Made by a program: the position numbers and the translations under genes. From Chloroflexota bacterium (GTDB lineage: Bacteria; Chloroflexota; Anaerolineae; Aggregatilineales; J027), in assembly GCA_024434115.1 (NCBI GenBank), contig QMIT01000010.1, forward strand, positions 62,001 through 126,000: a DNA stretch of 64,000 nt, written 5' to 3'. Under the pieces are notes generated by a model. That model was given only the letters and a program-made list of their open reading frames with translations, did no database searches and was not told the origin of the DNA. Positions 26,301 to 34,047 of the stretch are shown piece by piece. Each line of letters opens with the position of its first letter. Within the stretch, counting starts at the first letter, position 1.

Positions 26301-27504
26301 GAACAGCCGCAATCGAGGGCGGATTATTCGTCGCCGCTTTAGGGTTGATTACGACTGCGAATACCGAAGTAAACGTACCCCCCTTGCCATCACTAGCGGT
26401 GACGGAAACCGAGGTCGTTCCGGAATTCAGCGCCGAAAGCACAAGGCTCTGACCCGTACCCGCCGTTGCCGACAAAATGGAGGGTAAGGCGCTGGTGACA
26501 GTAAATGTTACCGGGTCGCCATCTGGATCACTGATACTGATAGGTACGGTAATGACTGTCCCCTGTGTCATAATTTGACTGGGGATGGGAGCAATGGAGG
26601 GCGGATTATTCGTCGTGGCCTGCTGTTGAACGGTTATAAGGAAGCTGGTTTGGGCCGTACCGCCGCGTACATCCGTTACCCGTACTGTGACCGTTGCGAT
26701 ACCCGCCGATTTCGCTTGGACGGTGATGGCCTGCCCAACTGGGCTGACCGTCGCCACGTTGACATTATCGGTGGTGGCATAGAAACTCGTCGCGTCGTTG
26801 TCGGGGTCATAGATGCCAAGCGCGATGGTGGCTGCAATGCCCGTCCGTAGGGTCAGCGGCGCAATGGGGCTAATAACCGGATTGTTATTGGTGCGCGGGG
26901 GGGTGTTGGTGGGTAGCCGATTGCGAACTTGCAACCCACTCACTACGACATTGGTAATTTCCCTTCCTCCGCGTAGCCACACATGCAGGCGGATTTGATA
27001 CTGCCCATCCGGTACCGCCCCGGTGTTCCAGCCACCCAATGCACTGTTAAAAACAGGCACGGTAACGGCTTGGGGGGTAATCGGATAGAACAGGCCACCG
27101 GGGTTCGGGTCTGGCCCGAATTCGACTGCATATTGGATGAAATCGGGGTGACTGGCACTCCCGAAAATGCTCACAAACCCTTGAAGCTGCTGCCCAAAGA
27201 CAGGTGAGGTAATTTGGATGTTATTGGGCAGATTCGACGGAATGGTAGCAACGCCACCACTGCTTGGAAAACCTGCAAATCGGGTCGGGCTGGCGGCAAT
27301 TGCGCCGGGTGAGGGAAAAGGCGTTGGGCTTTGAGTCGTCAGCGTGGAAGTCCCGCCGGGGGTAATGCTTGGCAGACGCGCGATGGTTGGGGCTTCGTCG
27401 TCGCCGTCATCGCCTCCACGCCGACATGCTCCCAGTACCAACGCCGCTGATAGCAAGAGAAAAACTATCAGAAAGCGACTTCGGTGTTTTGCACGTAACG
27501 GCAT
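23359..27504 (-). CDS. Giant lipoprotein with ten Ig-like repeats and an SGNH-like C-terminal domain
   Basis: The ATG at 27504 follows AAGGAT and starts a lipoprotein signal peptide (lipobox LGAC); the frame stays open upstream to 27579 but lacks a signal there. The 1381-residue product has a Pro/Thr-rich linker, a domain of about 110 residues starting at NNIQITSPVFGQQL, then ten tandem domains of about 91 residues with the pattern NxxPxI...DPDGD...DGKGGTA..F.VTV, as in cadherin- or BIG-like folds. Repeats 6-10 each gain a Cys pair (QxC and CxxxG). The last 250 residues resemble an SGNH/GDSL-type fold, but the usual GDS is GDE (VAGDESV) and no DxxH is seen. It is likely a surface adhesin or scaffold; enzyme activity is doubtful. 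Confidence 0.82.
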   Translation of the reverse strand: MPLRAKHRSRFLIVFLLLSAALVLGACRRGGDDGDDEAPTIARLPSITPGGTSTLTTQSPTPFPSPGAIAASPTRFAGFPSSGGVATIPSNLPNNIQITSPVFGQQLQGFVSIFGSASHPDFIQYAVEFGPDPNPGGLFYPITPQAVTVPVFNSALGGWNTGAVPDGQYQIRLHVWLRGGREITNVVVSGLQVRNRLPTNTPPRTNNNPVISPIAPLTLRTGIAATIALGIYDPDNDATSFYATTDNVNVATVSPVGQAITVQAKSAGIATVTVRVTDVRGGTAQTSFLITVQQQATTNNPPSIAPIPSQIMTQGTVITVPISISDPDGDPVTFTVTSALPSILSATAGTGQSLVLSALNSGTTSVSVTASDGKGGTFTSVFAVVINPKAATNNPPSIAAVPSQSINVGENRDLNLSIQDPDAGDTLTTTVTSNNTAVTVTKNSNTSIRITGVSAGSSQITVSVSDGKGGSASTVFGVTVNAPPPQNRPPVIAAIGAQTVKVGETITVNLNLSDPDGDTLTYSATSSDPAAANASAGENNTVRVTGVAVGKANVTVAVGDGRGGSTSATFAVQVDPAAVQNRPPTIAAIGDISVTAGQSQTVDFVASDPDGDVLNINVASDNAGVATALRAGETTINVTGVAGGTANVTVSVDDGKGGTANETFAVTVTAANQSPVIDAVGQQNCLPGGSVNVDLNVSDPDGDTVTIASTSDNTGVATVNASGEPLAITCVAQGVATISVSGNDGKGGTANISFGVTVGAPPNQNPTFNGIGGQTCTVGDTLNITLSYNDPEGNTISVSSSSDNAGVAAVNATGEPLVVTCTGAGTANITVNLDDGNGGTASTSFGITVNAPANQNPTLNAVNDQTCTVGDTLNLTLSYSDPEGNPISVTSSSDNSGVADVNASGEPLTVNCLSAGSAIITVNLDDGNGGTASTAFAVSVSAPANQNPTINPISGQTCTVGDTLTITLTYNDLDGNPISVASSSDNSGVASVNAAGEPLSVFCASAGSANITVNLDDGNGGTASTSFGVTVNPPANQNPTLDPIGGQTCNEGDTLTITPTYNDPDGNPISVSAFSDNPGVADVNATGEPLNVTCATAGSANITVSIDDGNGGTASTSFGVTVNAVAPPFDVTQYPVLPDIGALQPGIGQVYSNGQVAGRRNNVFSVAGDESVNSSNFLDNIAANPVSNGDPNLQATVDFYNAPAHTVGDTSSNSFDVQSAASEDGWTIDRLFDPNSADPNICNPGETPLACELRIASPAVLFISFTPTNATRTGQDEFNNLLQQAVDIALANGTIPVLTTLPNDGLVDAGIIADYNEIIVTIADNSNVPLWNVYVTMEGSSGVYNVSGSGATDFNDLSGGANRRNLAALQILNSIRQALFP
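24120..26892 (-). repeat. Ten tandem coding repeats of about 273-285 bases
   Basis: These repeats encode the Ig-like domains of the large lipoprotein. The last four on the protein side (about 24120-25210) are the most alike, with near-identical stretches encoding DDGNGGTAST and GDTL, and boundaries at about 24390, 24660, 24935 and 25208. The first five are more diverged. The spacing and drift suggest growth by unequal crossing-over at the C-terminal end of the array. Confidence 0.85.
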
Positions 27505-27550
27505 AGCATCTGAATCCTTACTTACTTGATGAAACCAATATTTTAAGCGC

Positions 27551-27579
27551 ATTGTATGCCTATTCGGGGTTTTACACAA
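27551..27579 (-). promoter_or_regulatory. Promoter of the repeat lipoprotein
   Basis: On the minus strand TTGTGT (27579-27574) and TACAAT (27556-27551) are spaced 17 bases, about 47 bases before the ATG at 27504. The -35 box is only half conserved. Confidence 0.5.
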
Positions 27580-27618
27580 CGTTCGTAGGGGTTCGGAAGT
27601 GTTGCGATTGTTCTACGC

Positions 27619-27648
27619 TTGGCAGAATTCATCTCCGCTGTCTATAAT
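27619..27648 (+). promoter_or_regulatory. Promoter of the aldehyde dehydrogenase gene
   Basis: TTGGCA (27619-27624) and TATAAT (27643-27648) are spaced 18 bases. The -10 box ends 35 bases before the ATG at 27684. Confidence 0.7.
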
Positions 27649-27683
27649 GTCCCCAAGTGGTCAGTGGTTTAGGAGAAGCGGAT

Positions 27684-29279
27684 ATGACTGAGCATTCAGT
27701 TTCAACGGCGCTACCATTGCAGGGTGTTTATCCTGAAAATGGGCATCGCACCGACGGCGAGCACAACATCATTCAATCTATCAACCCGATTACAAAGGCC
27801 GTGTTGGGAGAAGTCTCTATCGCCACAGCCGAAGATATTCAAGCGTTGATGCAGCGGGTTCGGGCGGCTCAACCCGCATGGGCCAGTCGTCCACTGCAAG
27901 ACCGGATTGCTCTCCTCCGCCAATTCCAAAAATCGCTCTACTCTCATCATGAAGCAATGGTGCAGATGCTGGCGGATGAGGCGGGCAAGGTGCTGCATGA
28001 AGCCCGCATCGAGATGATTGATGCCTTTGGGGTGACGGAGTATTACGTCAAGGCCACCAAAAAAGCCCTCAAGTCCCAGCCGCGATATGTGATGTTATTG
28101 CCCTATCGCCGCCAAAAAGTGGTGCGTAAACCCTATGGGGTGGTGCTGGTGATTGCCCCTTGGAATTTCCCGCTGCTGCTCTCGTTGACCCCGATTATCA
28201 CCGCGCTGGTCGCTGGAAACACAGTAGTCTATAAGCCCTCCGAATATGGCACCCAGACGGGCGAATTGATTAAAAAAGCCCTCTATGATGCGGGTTTCCC
28301 CGAAGATGTGTTCCAAATCGTGCATGGCTATGGCGATGTCGGCGCGGCGCTGATTGATGCCCGCCCAGACAAAATTTGCTTTACGGGGAGTGAGACCACC
28401 GGACGCAAAATTGCCACCAAAGCGGGCGAGCATCTAATTCCAGTCATTATGGAATTAGGCGGTAAGGACGCCGCGATTGTGTTGGAAGATGCCGATATTG
28501 AGCGCACGGCACGCGGATTGGTATGGGCCGGAGTTTTTAATGCGGGGCAGATGTGTGTTTCTATCGAGCGCGTCTATGTCATGCGTTCGGTGGCTGACCA
28601 ATTGATTGAGCGCATGAAATACCATATGGAAAAAAGCGTGCGCCCCGGCCCCAATAGTGATTCTCACTCGACCTATGGCGCGATCATTACCGAAGCGCAG
28701 GCTAAAATTATCCAGCGGCAGGTGGAGGATGCACGGGCCAAAGGCGCAACCGTGATGACTTTCAGTGAACCACACGGCGAAAATGCGGAACGTTTCTATG
28801 CCCCGACACTGATTACCCATGTCAAGCCGGATATGGAAGTCATACAGCGCGAAACGTTTGGCCCAGTGATTCCCGTGATTCCTGTTGACAGCGAAGAAGA
28901 AGCCATTCGCCTGCATAATGATTCGGAATATGGCCTGACGGGAAGTGTTTGGACGGAAGATGCCGAACGCGGCAAACGGATTATGGAGAAACTGAATGCC
29001 GGGGTGGTCAGCCTAAATGACCATGTGGTTTCTATGTCCACGCCGGAAATGCCTTGGGGTGGCATCAAGGCCAGTGGCTATGGACGGACACGCGGCATTG
29101 AAGGCCTGCACGAGATGACCTATCCGCAAACCTTTAGCACTGAACGTTTCCGCTTGCCCTATAAATTCGACCTATTTTGGCTGCCCTATACCCCCTTTAA
29201 GAAAGCCTTTCTGCGGCGCTTTTTCCATCTCTGGTTTGGGGCAACTTTCAAAGACCGCCTAAAGGTCTTTAAACCCTAA
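27684..29279 (+). CDS. NAD(P)-dependent aldehyde dehydrogenase
   Basis: This 531-residue member of the aldehyde dehydrogenase superfamily oxidises an aldehyde to an acid with NAD(P). It shows APWNFPLLL, the cofactor-site VVYKPSE, GSETTGRKI, the general base Glu257 in ELGGKD and the catalytic Cys291 in GQMC; the 34-residue spacing is the normal one. AGGAGA seven bases before the ATG at 27684 decides the start. The C-terminus is about 35 residues longer than usual and basic/aromatic (FWLPYTPFKKAFLRRF), which could be a membrane-associating tail. The substrate is unknown. It has its own promoter and terminator. Confidence 0.94.
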   Translation: MTEHSVSTALPLQGVYPENGHRTDGEHNIIQSINPITKAVLGEVSIATAEDIQALMQRVRAAQPAWASRPLQDRIALLRQFQKSLYSHHEAMVQMLADEAGKVLHEARIEMIDAFGVTEYYVKATKKALKSQPRYVMLLPYRRQKVVRKPYGVVLVIAPWNFPLLLSLTPIITALVAGNTVVYKPSEYGTQTGELIKKALYDAGFPEDVFQIVHGYGDVGAALIDARPDKICFTGSETTGRKIATKAGEHLIPVIMELGGKDAAIVLEDADIERTARGLVWAGVFNAGQMCVSIERVYVMRSVADQLIERMKYHMEKSVRPGPNSDSHSTYGAIITEAQAKIIQRQVEDARAKGATVMTFSEPHGENAERFYAPTLITHVKPDMEVIQRETFGPVIPVIPVDSEEEAIRLHNDSEYGLTGSVWTEDAERGKRIMEKLNAGVVSLNDHVVSMSTPEMPWGGIKASGYGRTRGIEGLHEMTYPQTFSTERFRLPYKFDLFWLPYTPFKKAFLRRFFHLWFGATFKDRLKVFKP

Positions 29280-29283
29280 ACAA

Positions 29284-29317
29284 AAAAGGGGTGGGTCATT
29301 GATTACCTGCCCCTTTT
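29284..29317. terminator. Bidirectional terminator between converging genes
   Basis: AAAAGGGG...CCCCTTTT forms a stem extended by GGT/ACC with an eight-base loop. It has a T-run in both directions and lies between the aldehyde dehydrogenase and the converging membrane protein. Confidence 0.8.
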
Positions 29318-29332
29318 CATTTGCCTTAATCG

Positions 29333-30670
29333 TTAGGCCTGTCCTTCATCATCCTTAAACGTGCTATCCGAAGGGGTGATGGTCTTATCGTCGGCAAAAT
29401 CCACCACGACGTTCGATTCCTGCGAATCTGTCGGCGGCTTGGGCACAGGTGGAGGTGTCGGTGGGCGCGGGACAGGCGGCGGCGTGGGACGCGGCGATGG
29501 AGTGCTGCCCAATGATTGGGTGGGTGGTGGCATCATCGCTTGAGGATAGGCCATGTTGGGATTGGGGGTCAGATAGAACATTTGCTGTTCAGGCGGCTCT
29601 TCCGGCCCCCGTATAACGGCGGCAATTACGATACCCATCACACCAATAATCAACATCCCAATACCCAATACCCCTAATGGGCCGAGCATGTCCTGTGCGA
29701 TGGATCGTTGGAAGGCAATAATGGCGTCCCCGGCCAATTGTTCCATCGGATTCGTGGCAATGGCCTGTGGAGAACTGACAAGGTTACTCAACCATGCAAA
29801 CAGCGGGATGAACACAAACAGGCCACTGACTGCGAAGGTAAGGCCACCCCACAGGAATAAATCTTTGGCAGAACGCACAGCCACCATCACCAGCAATGAG
29901 AACAACATGATGGGGACCAAGCCTGCCAGTGGGGTCAGTCGGTCAAAAAATAGTACCCCTTTGCGAAATCTTTCAAACGTTTGGTCAACCTCGGTCAGCG
30001 TAGTATCGCCGCCCTTTGTGATTTCGTTTCGTAAAATGAACTGATCGGGTAGGCTGTCCGCCAGCACATTCATATAGCCTTGTAACCGCTGCTGCATTTC
30101 CGCTTGGTTATCAGGATTACGTGGTTGACAAAAGGGAAAATTCTCAGTATTGCCTGACAGATATTGAGCGATTTCGGTTTCTTGACTAGGGGAGCAGTTA
30201 TCCCAAGAATCCATCATTCGCACAACGGCATCCCGACCCTGCTGTCCACCCAATGTCTCACGCAAGATGGCGGAATCAAAACGTACATCAAAAAACTCGC
30301 GGTCATCATTAAAGTATTCAACGGCGACTACCGCGTTTGATTCAAACTGTTCTTGTACCCGGTCAATGGATACTAAATCCGCCGAGATGTTGGCCCAGAC
30401 ATCGGCATCGGTGTGATCAATCGCATCTCGCAGTATCTTTAAATTTTTCTCCGACTCCGAACCATCCTCAGCGGCATGTATTTGGACTCCTAAAAAGGAG
30501 GGGATTACCAATGGGCGGAGTTTATCGTAGAATTCCCGATCCAATTGGGTATAAGCATCTTCTTTGCTCATGTAATCCCATGATACCAGTGTATAAACCG
30601 CGCAAGGTATCCAGATCACCAGCGTTACAAGCAGCATAAATCCTAACATTTGACCGAGGCAGCGCAGCAT
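29333..30670 (-). CDS. Membrane protein with large extracytoplasmic loop, unknown function
   Basis: The 445-residue protein has one membrane helix at the N-terminus (about 9-29), a polar region of about 210 residues with three cysteines and many acidic residues, and then three helices (about 250-270, 275-300 and 330-355). The C-terminus is rich in Pro/Thr (PTPPPVPRP repeats) and ends in an acidic stretch. No family is recognised. The layout, with a loop between the first and second helix, suggests an extracellular sensor or scaffold. It is 15 bases behind the ygfZ gene and probably shares its transcript. Confidence 0.68.
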   Translation of the reverse strand: MLRCLGQMLGFMLLVTLVIWIPCAVYTLVSWDYMSKEDAYTQLDREFYDKLRPLVIPSFLGVQIHAAEDGSESEKNLKILRDAIDHTDADVWANISADLVSIDRVQEQFESNAVVAVEYFNDDREFFDVRFDSAILRETLGGQQGRDAVVRMMDSWDNCSPSQETEIAQYLSGNTENFPFCQPRNPDNQAEMQQRLQGYMNVLADSLPDQFILRNEITKGGDTTLTEVDQTFERFRKGVLFFDRLTPLAGLVPIMLFSLLVMVAVRSAKDLFLWGGLTFAVSGLFVFIPLFAWLSNLVSSPQAIATNPMEQLAGDAIIAFQRSIAQDMLGPLGVLGIGMLIIGVMGIVIAAVIRGPEEPPEQQMFYLTPNPNMAYPQAMMPPPTQSLGSTPSPRPTPPPVPRPPTPPPVPKPPTDSQESNVVVDFADDKTITPSDSTFKDDEGQA

Positions 30671-30685
30671 AGGCTTTCCCTTTGC

Positions 30686-31720
30686 TTAATGGACGGGCGA
30701 ATAGACGCCTGCCAATCCAAGAATTTTGACCGCAACAAGGTTTCCATTTTCAAGACAACCCGTGAGGGTGATCGCCGGGTCTGCATGGGACGTTTTAACC
30801 ACCGCTAGGCCGATGTGTTTGGCTGGATGATCCAATGACGGCACAGCGGCAACGCTAGTTAATGTGCCGACTGACTTCCCCTCAGCGTCAGCTAAAGTTG
30901 TTCCGGCGGGTAGGGGTGCGTCCAGTTCGACCCTGACCAGCATCTTAGCCAATTTCCCGCGACTTTCCATCCGAGCGATGATTTCTTGCCCGATATAACA
31001 GCCCTTATGAAAACTCACCGCATCCCATAATCCCAACTCTAAAGGGATATAGTCCTCCGTAAGTTCATGGCCTGCTTCGGACAATCCGGCTTCAATCCGC
31101 AGCGCCTCTATCGCTTCCCCATTGGCTTGCATGACATGATGCTCGGCCAATTGCAATTTGAAGTTTTCCAAAGTCCCGTGCGAGCCGATGACCCAATACC
31201 CATCCCCGGCTAATCCCGGTACTCGTATCAGCAGGGTTTTATCGTCGGGTTTGGATTCATCAAGATTTGTTTCTAGAAAATGATACACGGGTAGCCTCTC
31301 TGCGCCTGACCACCATTGACTGACCAGTGCCGTACCGTAGACCCCAAAAATACCGATGTGCCCAAGTTCCTGACTGACATCTTTGGATTGGAAACGGTCA
31401 TTAAAAAACACATTGCGCTGTAGCCACCCGCGAATTTGATCGGTTTTACCCCGGCTGGTAATCATCAGAGCCTGTTCGCCGCGATTGAGTACCACCACGC
31501 AATCCACAATCCGACCTATCGCTGTAGTGAATACCGTTGCGCACCCTTCACCCACTTGGAGCTTGAGGGTGTCGTTGGTCGAGAGGCGATGAATTAAATC
31601 GAGGCGGTCCCGATCTGTACAGATGACCCGCCCTTTATCGCTGAGGTCGGCCCAAATTGCATGGGTGTGGGCGGTGTGAATCATTTCTATCAGCGCATTG
31701 TTGACTGCTGCATCGCTCAT
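30686..31720 (-). CDS. ygfZ: YgfZ/GcvT-like folate-binding protein
   Basis: The 344-residue protein carries the family signature KGCYIGQEIIARM near residue 240, whose Cys is strictly conserved, plus the N-terminal STNDTL segment and the IGLAVVKT end. YgfZ proteins bind tetrahydrofolate and help assemble or repair iron-sulfur enzymes such as MiaB; they resemble the T-protein of glycine cleavage but lack its activity. Its ATG overlaps the ClbS-like stop by four bases (ATGA). The iron-sulfur role is from the family and is not shown by context here. Confidence 0.88.
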   Translation of the reverse strand: MSDAAVNNALIEMIHTAHTHAIWADLSDKGRVICTDRDRLDLIHRLSTNDTLKLQVGEGCATVFTTAIGRIVDCVVVLNRGEQALMITSRGKTDQIRGWLQRNVFFNDRFQSKDVSQELGHIGIFGVYGTALVSQWWSGAERLPVYHFLETNLDESKPDDKTLLIRVPGLAGDGYWVIGSHGTLENFKLQLAEHHVMQANGEAIEALRIEAGLSEAGHELTEDYIPLELGLWDAVSFHKGCYIGQEIIARMESRGKLAKMLVRVELDAPLPAGTTLADAEGKSVGTLTSVAAVPSLDHPAKHIGLAVVKTSHADPAITLTGCLENGNLVAVKILGLAGVYSPVH

Positions 31721-32235
31721 TCGTCAGAATCCTCACCCATCTCTTCCGTCTCATCCGCCATCGCATTACGCCAATTCACAATATCCTCGGCGTGCTCTTC
31801 TTCATGCCAGATCGCGTTTTCATAAATCAGATAGGACAGCGGCTCGCCTTCCATCCAAGCAAAAGCCCGATTGTCATCAAGGGTTTTGTCATCCAATGCC
31901 TTGATCGCCTCTACTAGATATTTGGCAACCCCTTGAAAATCATCCCAAATCACATCCAACCCGCGTGCAGCGTTGTTGTGATACTGTTCTTCATTCCATT
32001 CATCAATATCTTCAATCGTGGCGACAGCAGGTGCGCCTTTTTTTTTGTTTTCGACATGTACCAAGCCCGTAATGAGTTCGGATTCCCACGCCGTCAAATG
32101 CGCCAAAACATCTTTGACCGACCAATAACCGACAGCCCCCGGCATCAACAATTCGTCTTCCGACAATCCGTCAATCGCACGCAAAAATTTGCTGCGGGCA
32201 CGCTCATAGGCGGCGATGATATTTTGTTTTGGCAC
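31717..32235 (-). CDS. ClbS/DfsB-like four-helix protein (DinB superfamily)
   Basis: The 172-residue protein has the DinB/ClbS layout: an amphipathic first helix (AYERARSKFLRAI), WSVKDVLAHLTAWE with a putative metal-binding His near residue 45, an IWDDFQGVA segment, and HEEEHAEDI with further histidines near the end. ClbS hydrolyses the cyclopropane of colibactin; most relatives have unknown targets. The last residues are acidic. Translational coupling to ygfZ is indicated by the ATGA overlap. The call is by overall pattern. Confidence 0.72.
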   Translation of the reverse strand: MPKQNIIAAYERARSKFLRAIDGLSEDELLMPGAVGYWSVKDVLAHLTAWESELITGLVHVENKKKGAPAVATIEDIDEWNEEQYHNNAARGLDVIWDDFQGVAKYLVEAIKALDDKTLDDNRAFAWMEGEPLSYLIYENAIWHEEEHAEDIVNWRNAMADETEEMGEDSDE

Positions 32236-32337
32236 GTTTGGGCTTGCTCCTCAATTCTTTGAATTCACCAAAAGCGTTTCTCTGTTATTATAGCAGTCTA
32301 AACCGCGCTCTGAGATGATGAGAATTGCCAGCAACCT

Positions 32338-33060
32338 ATGACGGTAATTGTATTGCATCTAGTCTTTATCGGGTTAATTTTTGGCCTGCCCTTTACCCTA
32401 ATTCAAATTTTGCACCATCGTTACCAAGCGGGCTACCCGCTGCTGGTAGTTGGCATGATGACGTTCACTCTCTCATTCTTTATACGAACAGCGCTGCTGT
32501 GGGTTTTGCAAAATAGCCCGTTGGTCAATTCTCCCTTGATTGAGGCCACACTGGTTGGACTGATTATTGGCTTTGTAGATATTGGCACGGTGGCGTTCGG
32601 CTACGCACGATTGGCCCGCAGCACCGTCTATCGTCCTCAAGCGGCTTTGATTGGAATCGGTCATGCCTTGCCTGAAATGATTTTTGTGGGATTGTGGGTC
32701 ATCTGGGTCGTATTGGGCTTGGCAAAACAAGGGGTGTCTCCGGTTGACCTGTCCAAAGTGGGGGCAGACGCCATTGGAGAAATGGTCAGTACCCTTGCAC
32801 CACTAGCTCTACATATCACCCTGTCGTGGCTAGTGCTGCAAACATTTCTACGTAACGAGGCGGCGTGGGTTTTTCAGGCGATTTTATGGTGTGCGATGGT
32901 GTTTGGCACGGAGACTTTGTTATATCGCGGCAGCACCCAGCCTGAGCAGGTCGTGGGGTTTTGGTGGGTGCTGGTCACACTCATCAATGCGATTATTTTC
33001 TGGCGTATCAAGCCGCCATTTGTCTGGCAGGCTGAAAATCAGGGTTCGACGGTGACATAG
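32338..33060 (+). CDS. Multi-pass membrane protein, possibly YhfC-like intramembrane protease
   Basis: The 240-residue protein has about seven membrane helices. The segment IGIGHALPEMIFVGL (about residues 102-116) resembles the GHGGxE motif of YhfC-family glutamic intramembrane proteases, with the His and Glu kept and the glycines changed. A further polar position is near LSWLVLQ. No signal peptide is present. The last 22 bases overlap the end of the convergent ComEA-like gene. The protease call is tentative; a plain membrane protein of unknown role is also possible. Confidence 0.5.
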   Translation: MTVIVLHLVFIGLIFGLPFTLIQILHHRYQAGYPLLVVGMMTFTLSFFIRTALLWVLQNSPLVNSPLIEATLVGLIIGFVDIGTVAFGYARLARSTVYRPQAALIGIGHALPEMIFVGLWVIWVVLGLAKQGVSPVDLSKVGADAIGEMVSTLAPLALHITLSWLVLQTFLRNEAAWVFQAILWCAMVFGTETLLYRGSTQPEQVVGFWWVLVTLINAIIFWRIKPPFVWQAENQGSTVT

Positions 33061-33641
33061 GCTCGAATGTTATCCAAAGTACCTTCCCCAATACCCTCCA
33101 CCTCCAACAACTCATCAATACTTTCAAATGGCCCATTGGCATTGCGATAATCAATAATTGCTTGGGCGGTGGTTGGGCCGACCCCCGGCAAGGTATCAAG
33201 TTCTTCAAGCGTGGCTTCATTGATGTTCACGATGCGTGGGACGTTGGGCGTTGGCAGGGCATTCCCCTCACTGATTTCTCCTTCGGCTGGCAAGGTCGGC
33301 ACAAAGATTTGATCGCCATCTTGTAAGCGTTGAGCCAGATTGACTGCATCCAAATCGGCATTTTCTAATGCCCCCCCGGCGGCAGCAATCGCATCTTCGA
33401 CCCGACTGCCAACTGGTAAACTTAATCGAGATTGCGGATTTTGCACCGCTCCGGTCACATAAATTTCCAAAGGCGCAGGCGTCGCAGTCGGTAAATCGGT
33501 TGCGGTTGGTTGGGGCGGGACAATTTCAACAGTCGTATGTTTGGGTTCGCGGAGGAGATAAATACCACCTGCAACAAACAATGCTGCTGCAAAAATCAAA
33601 CTAATAATGAGGCCATAGGGGGAGCGTTGGGATTTTTCCAT
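33039..33641 (-). CDS. ComEA-like DNA-binding protein (SLBB plus helix-hairpin-helix)
   Basis: The 200-residue protein has one N-terminal membrane helix (about 10-31), a Pro/Thr linker, an SLBB-like domain (about 58-115, IYVTGAVQNPQ) and a C-terminal helix-hairpin-helix pair (about 137-200) with NINEATLEELDTLPGVG and VEGIGEGTLDNI. ComEA binds incoming DNA outside the membrane during natural transformation. comEC is not adjacent, so a role in uptake is from the family only. Confidence 0.88.
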   Translation of the reverse strand: MEKSQRSPYGLIISLIFAAALFVAGGIYLLREPKHTTVEIVPPQPTATDLPTATPAPLEIYVTGAVQNPQSRLSLPVGSRVEDAIAAAGGALENADLDAVNLAQRLQDGDQIFVPTLPAEGEISEGNALPTPNVPRIVNINEATLEELDTLPGVGPTTAQAIIDYRNANGPFESIDELLEVEGIGEGTLDNIRAYVTVEP

Positions 33642-34047
33642 AAAAATTGCCTATTTAAATCATCAGATGATTATATGTATTCAATTTTACCAACATCTAT
33701 AGGTTATTCACAAATGAAGGGTAAATACTTTAGTTGTGCGCTTAAACAAAGTTCATTTGGTGCGGTTTGTGACTTTTGACGAAATATTTCACAAGCAATT
33801 GGTCACTTCAAACAATGATTAAACGCTTACCTACGTGGTATCTTGAGAGTACCTCCTAAACTCTAGCTCTACCGCTTACTTCTGCTGGTGAATGGTTGAC
33901 ACCCCCTTACTTATATCGTTAACTCGTTCACCAGCGGGGCGGAATTTTTCAGAATGACCCCCTACTCTCCCAAACTTCATAGAGATGAACCCAAAAACGG
34001 TACGCATGTCTGCCTACCGTGTGATGATCTATCAGATGGTCAATGGA
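33642..34047. other. 406-base gap with AT-rich segment and a long hairpin
   Basis: The first 200 bases are clearly more AT-rich than the surroundings and contain one perfect DnaA-box-like TTATTCACA at 33704-33712. The rest holds a 56-base hairpin at 33882-33937. I see no open frame with a ribosome site. The gap lies between the comEA-like start and the end of the phosphoesterase gene, so it must hold the comEA promoter. TATAAT on the minus strand near 33670 is a candidate -10 box. Confidence 0.5.
33882..33937. ncRNA. Candidate structured element (long hairpin)
   Basis: CTGCTGGTGAA (33882-33892) pairs with TTCACCAGCGG (33927-33937), ten of eleven positions. The inner GGTTGAC and GTTAAC parts extend the stem past a bulge. 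On the plus strand GGCGGAATTTTT follows. It could be a terminator, a small RNA, or a regulatory leader; no known family is recognised. Confidence 0.35.

Noticed and set aside
24120-26892. Regular repeats suggesting a CRISPR array
   Set aside because: The period is about 273 bases, there are no short direct repeats with unique spacers, and the repeats encode protein domains.
33642-33840. Origin of replication
   Set aside because: Only one perfect DnaA box is seen, with no cluster, and dnaA, dnaN or similar genes are absent nearby.
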